64,000 bases of DNA from Trebouxia sp. TZW2008 (Eukaryota > Chlorophyta > Trebouxiophyceae > Trebouxiales > Trebouxiaceae), in the NCBI GenBank assembly GCA_002118135.1, contig BDIU01000013.1:620001-684000 (forward strand). Direction: 5' to 3'. The notes beneath the pieces are model-generated. The model did no database searches, was not told the origin of the DNA, and saw nothing but the letters and a program-made list of their open reading frames with translations. This document shows, piece after piece, positions 54,165-64,000 of the stretch (within the stretch, counting starts at the first letter, position 1; each line of letters begins with the position of its first letter). The position numbers were made by a program, and so were the translations under genes.

Positions 54165-57100
54165 TCAAGTCTCATCCAGTATTTGTTCCTGAGTTGCACT
54201 CAAAGCAGTTTGACAAGGTTCTTTCAACTCAAGCAACAAGTTACTAGACAAATTGAAGTCTTTCACATAAGCATTATCAACTTTTCGCAGCATGATTTTG
54301 AAATGTCTCACATCCTCATGTCGGAGGAGGGTCACAGCACGCCCTGACTGCCCAGCCCTAGCAGTTCTGCCAACCCTATGCAAGTAAGTAGTCGTATGCA
54401 CAGGGGCATCATAGTTGACAATGTTTACCACATTGAGAATGTCCATGCCCCTTGTCATTGCATCAGATGCCACCAACACTTTGCAGCTGCCTTCACAGAA
54501 GGCTGCAAGGTTTGCAGAGCGTGATTGTGCGCTGACATGGCTGCTGTATTCAAGCACTGTCTCTGACAGGCCGTCCTTACATGCGTGTAAGAAGAGAAAC
54601 ACCCTGCACAGACACATTCTGAATACATTTTGCCTGTCGTTTGCAGCTCTATGACAATTGCAACGCACATTACAGGCTCTACAGAAGACATCGGGCACAC
54701 AAAGCAAGGTATCAGCTAGATCTATGAGTCCTTGCCATACACGTACAGAGGCTGATTTCGAATCCTGTGGCGTCAACATCAACTGCATGTATGCCCAAGG
54801 TAACAGGTATGAGTGGATCAGAAGCTGCTTGCAGTTGCTGTAAGCTGATTTGAGCTGTGCTGAGCTGTGCTGTGCTGTGCTGTGCTATGCTATGCTGCAT
54901 TGGCTGTCTTGTTTGTGCTGTGCTGTGCTATGCTTGGCTGTACTGTATATGCGGTGCTGACAAATGCAGTTGCGTATGAGCATGTGTATGTCCTTGTGTG
55001 AAGGACAGCTATTAGCAAAATTGATTATTTTCCCATAGCTCACTCTCTCCATTCTACAGTCACATCAAAAGGCCACATCCACAAGCACTGCAACATGTTT
55101 TGTGTTGTGAGCAATGGCCGCAAACTGTGTGTGACTTCCACAGAAGCAGCGCAACATTGCTTGCGTGAGCTGCAATTCTCACCTGTGTGTGGCTTGCACT
55201 GAGGCAGTGAAGACTATGGTGGACTGGCCCTTTAGGCTATGCAGCAATGCCAGCAGGAACAGCGGCTTCTGAACAGCAGCGCACACCAGCTTGAATTCTG
55301 CCAGCTCCTTTGGCATTTTGTACCTGCATAGGCGATAAGGCATCCCTTAGACATGTTCATCTGGCAAGAGATCCCATTAGAGCACTGAGTGACAATCCTG
55401 GTGATTGTGGGATGCCTGTTCAGGCTATGTAACAGCATCAGCAGGAACAGAGGCTTCTGAATGGCAGTGCACATCAGCTTGAACTCTGTCAGCTCCTGAA
55501 GCAGCTTGTACCTATGCAGGCAACAAGCCACCCATTTGACACATCCATCTGACAAGAGATCCCGTCAGAGCACTGAGTCACAATCCTGATGCTGTGGGAT
55601 GCCTGTTCAGGCTGTGCAATAGCATCAGCAGGAACAGCGGTTTCTTGCACACCAGAAGCGGGCAGCTGTGGTGTGCAGCGCACAGCAGCTTGAACTTAGA
55701 AGCTCCTTTGGCAGCTTGTATCTGCAAACCCAACAGGTCGTCTGTCTGAGCATTGGAAAGGTTTTGCCGTCAAGAAACCCCCTTTGTGAATGCCTGGTCT
55801 CCACAGGAAAATGGTACAATTGACAGATACTCAGCAGATGATACAATTGACAGATACACGGCATATAATACAATTGACAGATGCTCAGGATGTAATACAG
55901 CGAGATGACTCCATCAAGGAGGTCAACAGTAGCAGCACTCTTAGCTAGGTACGTTTGATGGGCTCAACCAAGACTTGACCTCGTCAGCAGACAGTGGTGT
56001 GTACCAAAACTCATGCAAGCTGCAAAATGCTTACGGTTCTCTGGATTGTGCTGTAATGTACATTTACCACCTGAGATCTGGCATGCTCAAGGAAGGGCAC
56101 TTTAGAACATTGTGTAACGCACCATGACTGCATGCTGCTAACAGCAAAGTATTCATGCCTTATGGTCAACTTGTGCTGTACACAATAGATGTGTACCAAA
56201 TGCTGTGGAGGCGTCCCACTGCTCCTGTATGCACCTAGCAAGGCACTCTCTGGCTCTCAGCTTTGTAGCAAGAGTGGCTTTCTAGCCCAGACAAGAGGAA
56301 CCCAAGATCCTAACATGCCACACTAGCAAGCTTGTAAAAGATGAAGATTCATGCCTGTGATCTTGAGAGGTCATGGCAATGTATCTTGGACAGTGCAGTC
56401 CCAAGCGCTCCAGCTTGCTAGGGTCCCTAGTCAGTGTGGCTGAGGCCACCACCTTGACCACCCTGTCATGCCCAGGCCGCTTTTGAGCTGCCACAGCTGT
56501 GGTCAGATGCTGCAGCCAGTCTTGATATGACTGCCGCAGCATGCGGTCAGTCTCGTCAACAACCTGAGGGCAGGCAGAGCAAGCTGTTAAAAAGCATAAA
56601 GAACAAACTAGTATCCGCATGCATGCCAGGTGTCCCTTGCAGGTGACTTATCAGCCTGCCAGGTGAGGCAATGAGCACGTTCCCAGCACTTCGTGGCTCA
56701 TCAAAGACGTACATGCCATATAGGCTGACGCAGCAGCACTGATCAGCATTTTCAAGTCATCCACATGCATGCCATGTGTGCCTTGCAGGTGACTCATCAG
56801 CAATGAAAACATTCCCAGCAGTTGAGGACTCATCAAAGACGTACATGCCATATAGACTGACGCAGCAGCACTGATCAACATTTTCAAGTCATCCACATGC
56901 ATGCCATGTGTGCCTTGCAGGTGACTCATCAGCAATGAAAACATTCCCAGCAGTTGAGGACTCATGAAAGACGTGCATGCCAAATAAAGAGGCGTCGCAG
57001 CACTGACCAGCATTCTTAAGTCATCCACATGTATGCCAGGTGTCCCTTGCAGGTGACTCATCAGCCTGCCAGGTGTTGCAATAAGCACGTCCACAGCACT

Positions 57101-59757
57101 GCAGGGCTCATCTTGAGAATGATCAACCAGTGCTTCTGCCTCTAGGGCTAAGGGCAGTTTGCCGCTGGCCAAGCCCAGGTTCAGCCCCATTGCAGGGCAC
57201 AATTGCGCAAAGACCTTGAATACCTGCGTGTACAGACGTTTGATGACGGAATCAAAATATCATTGTTCAAGTTGACAGTAATGATGGAGATAGTCGAAAC
57301 ATGCGAAGTACATTTAGCAAGATGACAATGATAATGGTACTGACAAGAATAATGACAATGATGGACTAGACGATAGACTACCTGGTTCTAGCATCTGCTA
57401 GGTGCGTGTGTCAAAAGTCATGTCTTGCATGTACTCAAGCACAAGGGCTGTTATGCCTCAGCTGATATGTGGAGCGGATTTGAGGATGTCTGCATACTGG
57501 CATTGACAGTCGTGACAAGCGGTGCGAGTGCTGGTGTATTGTATGACACGCCTGGCTACAGCTCATTACACGTTGTTGAGTGGTGAGTGTGACCCTGAGT
57601 GATGCCTTTAGTATAGTTAAAGTTGGGTCAAAGTGCTCTACAAAAGTGTAGCTTGTGTGTACATTCAGGGCATTGGACTGTGCAGCTGACAGCATCAAGT
57701 CCAGAGGGCTGCCAAATGTCGTGCGCTTCATCCTTGCAGCACAGACAATACTGCAGTCCCAGCAAGGCATCAATTTAATGCACTGAGGAAGATTTTCTGA
57801 CAAAAGACCGCAACAGATGATTGCCACCCCACAATTTCCAAGTACAACGTGCATTCGTCGCTGCATGTAGAGGTGCATGCATGATCTGTTTGCAATGTTG
57901 CAGAGATGTATGGATGATACATTTTCATGATGATACATTTGCAGAGATGCATGCATGATAACTATTCTTTAAACTTGCAGAGATGCATGCTTGGCATATC
58001 TGCAGTTTTGTAGTTATGCATGCTGGATGAAGGCGGACCTGTGAGGCCAAGTCTTGTGTGGGTAGAATCACCAAAGCGCCTATGCCAGCTTTGCACCTCT
58101 GACGCCTGCAATCAGACATGAGCCCAGCCGAGAGTCAAGAAAAATGTGACTGGGCATCACATCTTCCCAAGCGTTTGGTTCAATGTGCTGATACTTAACG
58201 TCGTCTGTGTGACCTCCTGCTGGGGCTCCAAGATAGTACATGAGTAAGATGAAACAAAGTGTGAAATGTGTACATGGACTGTATGCATGCAATGATCAAA
58301 GGCAGGTCTTAGGGGCACGGGGGACAAACATCAACAGATCACAGATGCTTGTTGTTTGCCATGGCATCTGATCAACAATGTGATGAGCGAGTCTAGATGC
58401 ACCAATGCCTAGCTGCCTAGGTACTTAGCTGGGCCTGCTGAGCCTGTCTAGCTTACGTTTAGAATGACTGTTTGCCTTGAGCCATTATGAGCACACCATG
58501 AACCAATGCATGGTCTGCAGAAATCCTTGGCAGAACAATGACAGGGGGACAGCAAGTGGTGCTGCCAGTCAACTGCATGACATGAGGTGTTCCCCCTCAC
58601 TGTCCTTTTTTGCTTGTAAAGATAATGTCCAGGCATAGATACAAGGTACAAACACAGGTGTGAGGGTGCTGTACAAAGTGCCTGTTTTTAGGCGAAAGAG
58701 GCCTTTCTTAAGGAGGAAGAGGATTTTTAGGTCAGCTCAAGCAAGCACGGGTGCGGGTCAGTAATCAGCAGAGAGACCTAATTATTGAGAAGCCATTTCC
58801 TGACTTCTGAAATGACTAATTGAAGGACTATTTCAGCAGCACGTTGAGCTGTTGGGTTTGTAGTCACATGTTCACACCATGCAGTCTACACGTGTCAATG
58901 TCTGCATACACGGTGGGATTCATACCCAAAGGGTATGAATCCCACTGGCATGACTGCATACCCAAACATGCATAATCAGGAACCCGACTGCGCGAGGTTT
59001 GCTGCTTCTGTTTGTACCTGATCGCTGGGTTGCACAGGCTGCCTAGCAAGCGTTCTTGCAAAGTGAATGTTATTGCATCATACCTTAATAAGTGCACAAA
59101 CACGTGTGAGTGTGAGTGTGAGTGTGAGTATGAGTGAATGATAAAGCATATGAAAGGGAACCTCACCCTATGAGGCAATGGAGGGCTGGCAGTGCGTATG
59201 CCAAGGTTTTGCCGCTGCCTGTAGGCGCTGCAATGCACAGGTCATGTGCCTTGCTCATGCCGCCGGCTAGAACATGCCAGGCTGCTGCTTGCACTGGAAA
59301 AAGCTCCGTATAGTTACCTGCTGGCACAAACATCTTGCATGAGGGATTCAACACCACCAATTATCCTTGCTTACAGGGATTATTCAGGACGACAGCCCTC
59401 TATGGCAGGCTATGAGGCTATTTGTGTGTGTTCATGCTACATGAATGAAGCTGCAGTTGCGACCTGTCAGCATAAGAGCTTACATGACTGCAAGGAAGCC
59501 AGAGCTAAGGGATGCAGCCCGTGCACTTTACATAATGGCACGCCTTTTCCGCCCTGTATACTGATAGGGACACGCATCCAAGGTAACACAGGGAGCGCCT
59601 TGCTCTTAGCATTGATCTGCTGGTTTTGTCTTGCATCTGAAGCTGCTTGTGACTGCTGCTGATTGCTGCCAGCTGCAATAGTGACGCCCTGGGAAGCTGC
59701 ATCTTGCTTTCTAGGTGACAAGTCTGGACGTGTCTGCTTGTTCGCTGAAGGTGCCAT
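54165..59757 (-). CDS. DDX51: DEAD-box RNA helicase, DDX51/Dbp6 type
   Basis: ATP-dependent RNA helicase expected in the nucleolus, where Dbp6/DDX51 acts in 60S ribosomal subunit assembly. Exons: 59757-59484, 59317-59167, 58105-58039, 57223-57008, 56563-56355, 55323-55183, and a last one ending at 54165 that begins near 54590. Between 55183 and 54590 one short exon remains unresolved. Motifs: LPWMRVPISIQ and LFPVQAAAWHVL (Q-motif region), APTGSGKTLAYALP (I), LPTQDLASQ (Ia), IATPGRLMSHL (Ib), VVDETDRML (II, DETD as in this subfamily rather than DEAD), SATLTRDPSKL (III), YKMPKELAEFKLVC, IVFTASVQ (IV), SDAMTRGMD (V), HRVGRTARAGQSGRA (VI). The intron after 56355 needs a GC donor (CACAG|GCATGA). 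Exon edges at 57008 and 55323 are duplicated in adjacent introns. Confidence 0.93.
54853..54897 (+). repeat. Short GCTGT tandem repeat
   Basis: A run of GCTGTGCT/GAGCTGT units in a helicase intron; simple-sequence repeat with about eight 5-bp units. Confidence 0.8.
55380..55725 (-). repeat. Two decayed whole copies of a helicase exon
   Basis: The functional exon 55323-55183 encodes YKMPKELAEFKLVC...KPLFLLALLHSL. Upstream copies start after acceptors ending at 55512 (188 bp away) and 55722 (210 bp further). The nearer copy keeps an open frame (YKLLQELTEFKLMCTAIQKP) but its second half is replaced. The farther copy has a frameshift in the middle of the first half. Both lack motif IV sequence. 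Confidence 0.85.
56615..57060 (-). repeat. 132-bp tandem repeats of helicase exon 4 3' edge
   Basis: The end of exon 4 (LMSHLQGTPGIHVDDLRML then GT) is followed downstream by two close copies at 132-bp spacing and a third at about 146 bp. Two units are nearly identical. As 132 is 44 codons and the copies lack stops, one open frame of about 180 codons runs through exon and copies (LMSHLQGTHGMHVDDLKMLI each time). Confidence 0.88.
58913..58945. repeat. Perfect 15-bp inverted repeat
   Basis: GTGGGATTCATACCC, loop AAA, then its exact reverse complement. It is in a helicase intron. It could be a cruciform-forming site or the tip of a small mobile element; no flanking terminal repeats were seen. 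Confidence 0.9.
59104..59137 (+). repeat. TGTGAG microsatellite
   Basis: Four to five tandem TGTGAG units, in a helicase intron. Confidence 0.85.
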
Positions 59758-59887
59758 GGAGTCTGTCAAATTTATGATTGCCTTCACAAGTCGCTATGCA
59801 GAGACTAGTTCCTGTTTGTGATCTTGAAAGCAAGCTTGGACTGTGGCTTGCATTGTCGAGGAGTTGCGGGTTCTGCTGCAGAATACG

Positions 59888-60136
59888 ATGCTTGCCAACA
59901 CAGCTAAGCAACAGCTGGAGCGTGCACTGGCAATCGCACCGGAGCACTGCACGCAAGTTCAGGTTTGGGATGCACTACACGCAGATCTCGCTGTGACCTC
60001 GAGCTGCCACATAGAGGGCTGGCATACATGTAACGGGCTGCTGAGCCATCGACTCAGCAGTGCTTGGGATCATAAAATTGCCGTTGGTCTTGCCGCCGTC
60101 AAACACTGCAAAAACATCTGCTGCAGTCCTGCTTGA
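59888..60136 (+). CDS. Tentative small gene divergent from helicase
   Basis: A plus-strand frame from the ATG at 59888 runs to a stop at 60134-60136 (82 aa). The first part, MLANTAKQQLERALAIAPEH, continues as a well-formed amphipathic helix (QVWDALHADLA); the later part looks less protein-like and may be intron after a GT at about 59993. It starts only 130 bp from the helicase ATG on the other strand, so it may be the first exon of a divergent gene whose remaining exons I could not find. No homology recognised. Confidence 0.3.
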   Translation: MLANTAKQQLERALAIAPEHCTQVQVWDALHADLAVTSSCHIEGWHTCNGLLSHRLSSAWDHKIAVGLAAVKHCKNICCSPA

Positions 60137-63100
60137 CTCGCATAGCATATGCATGGACCCACAAATGAGTCATGTGCATAAAGCCTGCAGTTTATTCTGC
60201 TCGCAGGACAAGGCTTGATTTGCTCACGATGGCTGTGCCTGTTTCATGATTGTCTGCAGTCTAAAGGTGGCTTGGTGAGCATTTCTTGGAGCATGCATTC
60301 GGCTGGAGCACAAGCCGAAGGCCTGACTCACAACCTGACCTCTTGAAACTCACGAGGTCCTGCCAGTGTGCTGTTAGGCTTACCGAGCTGAGCACGCTCT
60401 GAATGCAATCACATGAATGCAGCATGATCGGTAATGTGCAGTACTGCAAACATATTATTAACGATGTTACAATTGGATTAGGCAAATTTGGAGTTTGTCG
60501 GTCAAAGAGATTTATTCCGAGTTGGGCGTGTTTATTAAACACGGTCCCCTTCGACAAATAGCAGCGATCTGCAAGCGGCTGCAGGTTTTGAAAAAACCAC
60601 CGCTGCAGAATCACTGCCTGAACCGCCGATCAGTTACGTGATCGGCTTCGTTCCTTCGTCGGAGGTCGTCAGATCGAACTCGACTCAAAACGTGAAATCG
60701 AACTTGACCGTTAGCTTCATTTCGTTGAAAGCCGACCCTGCACATCACACAATGGTATGCGCCGGGACTATGGGTCCCGCCAAAACCCTAGGTTACGCTT
60801 TGGGGTTTGGACACTTGCATTCGGATTCCTCGCTCGCTGCACCGTGAACCTCAACAAGTTTCCTCAGAAAACTTTCCGGGTTGCGTGCAGCTAGACGCCT
60901 GTGGGTGCGCAGGGCTTGTCCAACCGTACGCGGCCTCTCGCGCAAGCGGCATAGCGCAGCAGAAATTGCGTCGAAGACGCTGCAGTCTGCACAAGTCAGG
61001 GCACAGCGCTTACCAGCCTGCAAGCTTTGACCGCATTTGACTGTCAGGTGCAAATATGCAGCTCTGCCGGGAAGCAAGATTTCCCATCAAACTGGGCATG
61101 CATTTTGACGCCGCATGCTTTCTCACGAAGGCATTTTAGCATCAAATGATCCGCCTGCTGCCGTTCAAACTGAACCTACTACTTCGACCTCTACAGATGA
61201 GCGTTTGAGGTCGGCATGTCAATACACCGTTTGAGCGCCTTCCGCCTTCCCGCTGGACGTACTTGCTCCTAAACTTCCAGTGCTCGGTTGCTGCAGGCTG
61301 CTTGCTTACCCTGTGCACGACATTTATTGCTTCACGTGGGTGGGCAGGTGCGAGCCCTATGTTACGTCTGTGACACAGACCGAACTGCATACGCTCTGTT
61401 GATAATCTCAGCAGCCAGCTATGTACAAGAAGCAGCTTGAAAAGCATTTGCAATTATTGCCCCAGTCAACTTAGCAACCTTGCATTTCACCCTTGAAAGC
61501 AACAAGCAGCAGCCTTCAATGTTGTCCTCACATTGTGTCTCTAGCTTGAAGTCTTCTCAAAAGTGCATCTGAAACCAATGCAACTTGCAACATTAAAGCA
61601 TACATTTTCCAGAGCGTCAGGGAAGAAACACAGAAGCGGGCATGCAATTGCTCAAGCAGACCAACAATGCTCCAGACAGCGCTGACGCCCAGCAAGGATT
61701 CCAGGTGTGACAATACCATCAATCCCTGGCCTGCGCTCAACTGACTGTTTGACTAAATCAAAGCCAACAGACTGAGATCTGCCCTACCAACCACTGGTCC
61801 ATACTCTACATCTCCTGCTTGCGCGGCTAAGCTCTCTCTTACGCTGTCACTTGCACTCTCGCTCATTGCACAGCCACACATCATCACACAAGGTGGGCTT
61901 GATCAGCCCCCTTTTGAGGCCATCTGACACGTGAATTTCAGCATTTTTTGCAGAGGTGAGCCTATATACAGGCTTGCAAGAGTATTGTAATGCAGCACTA
62001 GCTTCCATAGAGATGGTGTGCGTTACGTGTCCTCTTCTGGCGCCCTCAAGTGAGGACTCAGGACAAAAGTCCCAGCCCTTCAGCAGGTTATTCTGTTTGG
62101 TGAATGAACGCATGAGGTATAGCATGCTCTGAATCTGACTGCTCTGCTGACAGTTCATCTGGCTTAGTCAGCTCATCCAAGCTCAACACAAATGGCACCT
62201 ACACCCTTACTTACAGCTTTTTTTGCCTGCAGCACGCTAAACACAACAGACGCAGCACACGCAACCTTTTTGAGGGCTTTTCACAGAACAGAACAAGACA
62301 AAACGATGTGATGACAATGCTTCCTGAGCACAACACAAATTTTCCATGGTCTAGGTAGCTGTTATGCTTCTGCAATCAAGATCTGCCCAGGATGATAGCA
62401 TGGTGCCCAGCCAACTCAGCTTCAAGCAGTGTGGCGAAGCATTGACAAGCCTGCGTTCTGACCTGCGCCTTGTTTTCTATCACTTACAAGACTTGAAGTG
62501 CCATCTGCCATGCTCACTCGAAACGACTCTGGAACTTGCTGTGAGTCACATCAGCCTTTGCTGCAGGTTGATGACTCATGAAGCTGACACCAGTACTGGA
62601 ATCCAGCAACAGGTCTGCACTTACGCCACCCACCTTCTTGTCCAACTCTATGACTGGTCTGCTTTGGGCAACATGAGAGCAGGACATCATTCCTCCGTCT
62701 GTAACAGCAGCCCTGTACTCTTTACTGTTGCTGAAGGCATCATGATGTCAGCATGAAATACTGCACCTGTCTGATATGTGTGCAATTCAGTCATGTGGGC
62801 ACTTGTTGTTCCTGTGGGCATTGGGTAAAGTCACGCGCTACACTACTAGCAGGCGGGCACAGCTAAGGCGGCTTGAAACGCCAGCCTGCATAGTCCTGCA
62901 TGTTTATGCTTCTGCAAACCCCACTCGTGTCCTTTCTACCCGACCATTGCGTAGAACTGCGTCCTGCTCTGCAAGCTTGCAGGCCGTCATACATTGCCAA
63001 TATAAAGAGACAGAGTTGCATGCTGAGCAGGTCAGGTTAACAAACTCACTGCAGTTCAGTGCAACAGTTTCAAAGGTGATCAAGAGCTGCCTGCAGTAGG

Positions 63101-63891
63101 GCATGCATGGAGACATGGCGATGTCACCTGGAGAGGGTTAGGTTCACAATGGTCATCGATGATCATCCCCTCTAGTGTGAGACACAGCCAAATCTGTCAA
63201 GACCCCGAAACAGGTGGGCTTCTGGAAACTTTCAGATTGTAGCGGTAATATAGGCCAAGTAGAGTCAATGTAGCAGACCCCTTGAAGTAGGCAAGCTGTA
63301 AGGCTGGCAGCAGTGATCAAAGCAGAAGAGCCAGGCTTCTGCATATGCTGCGATCCCTATTGCAGACCTTAGCCCATTTCTGCTATCAGACCCTGAGTCA
63401 GAGTTGCCTCAAAACCAGCATGCAGCAGCTCAACAACAAGATGTGTCAGCTGTGGGGCTGCAAGGGAGATAAGGGCCGTGTGCAAGATGGTGGCTGGCAG
63501 GATAACCTATACACAATGATCAGATCAAATGCACCTGGACATCAGGTCTCTGGTGGTACAAAGGTGCTCTGACATCCCTGACGCTCGCGCCTCAGGACGT
63601 GGTGCTTGCATGAATTGTGTCACTGCCAATGACCACATGGGTGACTCGAAGATTTTTAAAGGCTATGATGGCTGTACTGGTGATCCAGATCCAATCATCG
63701 CATGACATCTCCTGTCAGGTTGACCACTCGTTGATACTAAGCACCAAGTATGTTACAATGCCTAGTGCTTACAACGCCCAGTGCTAACTAGCTGTCGCCT
63801 ACACAGAGGTTCACACTAAATGCTTGGTCAATTTGGCCAAGTACCTTGGCAAGTGAAGGTGCGACGTGCAATTGAGGCTGATGACATGTCT
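60137..63891. other. Region without a confident gene
   Basis: A GC-rich island at about 60,600-61,050 resembles the 5' ends of other genes in this window, and a minus-strand frame there has an Arg-rich stretch (RLRERPRTVGQALRTHRRLA) that could be a targeting peptide. Minus-strand 61528-61740 (MVLSHLESLLGVSAVWSIVG) and plus-strand 62364-62610 are mildly protein-like. I could not join any of these into a gene or name a family. One or more genes probably start or end here. Confidence 0.4.
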
Positions 63892-63934
63892 CATGTTTCT
63901 CTGTTGTATCCATATGATACAGCAGAGAAACATG
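63892..63934. repeat. Near-perfect 19-bp inverted repeat
   Basis: CATGTTTCTCTGTTGTATC, a 5-base CATAT spacer, then GATACAGCAGAGAAACATG, its reverse complement with one G-T type mismatch. Located near the window end in unassigned DNA. It could form a tight hairpin; may be a terminator-like structure, a MITE tip or an inverted-repeat footprint. Confidence 0.88.
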
Positions 63935-64000
63935 AACATTTCAGATGAACCAGTGTAACCAGCTTCCCTTATGCCAGTTCAAGGCAGAGTAAATTTTGCA

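Noticed and set aside
55965..56025. Candidate helicase exon encoding LHEFWYTPLSADEVKSWL
   Set aside because: Phase would fit, but joining 56355 directly to 55323 gives the expected RYKMPKEL sequence of the family, and the inserted residues match nothing.
56651..57202. 183-codon frame through the helicase repeats as a separate gene
   Set aside because: It is exon 4 plus in-frame intronic echoes of its own end.
1..64000. tRNA or rRNA genes
   Set aside because: I saw no cloverleaf-like T-loop/anticodon arrangement or conserved rRNA core, though without a covariance search short RNA genes could be missed.

Overview
The window is nuclear DNA of a photosynthetic eukaryote, most likely a chlorophyte green alga (perhaps trebouxiophycean; the species cannot be named from sequence alone). 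Reasons: genes are cut into many short exons with GT-AG (some GC-AG) introns and TGCAG acceptors; a plastid-type ketoacyl-ACP synthase I carries a transit peptide; and lipin, an mRNA cap methyltransferase, a kinesin and a DDX51-type helicase are eukaryotic. Base composition is near 50% GC and rich in TGCTGC and CATGCATG words.

Layout: partial GNAT acetyltransferase (+, 2-415); plastid KAS I (-, 1375-5991); SPOUT rRNA/tRNA methyltransferase of the TrmL type (+, 6726-7966); Nudix hydrolase (-, 8834-10053); a very long kinesin-14-like gene with a C-terminal motor (+, 10807-22927); lipin/phosphatidate phosphatase (+, 25103-36743); organelle-type HMA copper chaperone (-, 37357-37962); UBFD1 homologue (-, 38814-40494); AIG1/FAR-17a-like membrane protein (-, 41271-43105); unknown membrane protein (+, 44089-45339); mRNA cap guanine-N7 methyltransferase (-, 45973-50353); Ala/Gly-rich unknown protein (-, 52250-53679); DDX51/Dbp6-type RNA helicase (-, 54165-59757). 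The last 4 kb gave no confident gene. Neighbours often alternate in direction, with divergent pairs sharing 5' regions of about 0.7-1 kb. I spliced the genes by hand; for most, all exon phases close into one open frame, which supports the models strongly.

The functions do not form a pathway. KAS I (plastid fatty-acid elongation) and lipin (phosphatidate to diacylglycerol) both serve lipid synthesis; TrmL, the cap methyltransferase and the helicase serve RNA modification and ribosome assembly.

The most striking feature is structural. In at least five genes, a 70-260 bp segment spanning an intron-exon boundary is tandemly repeated, leaving decayed extra copies of the exon edge with its splice site inside the intron. 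Copies of exon 5' ends lie upstream with their acceptors; copies of exon 3' ends lie downstream with their donors. The cap methyltransferase has eight or more copies of one donor edge, and lipin carries a second copy of its catalytic exon in which DIDGT reads DINGT. This widespread exon-edge echoing is the best candidate for an undescribed phenomenon here.
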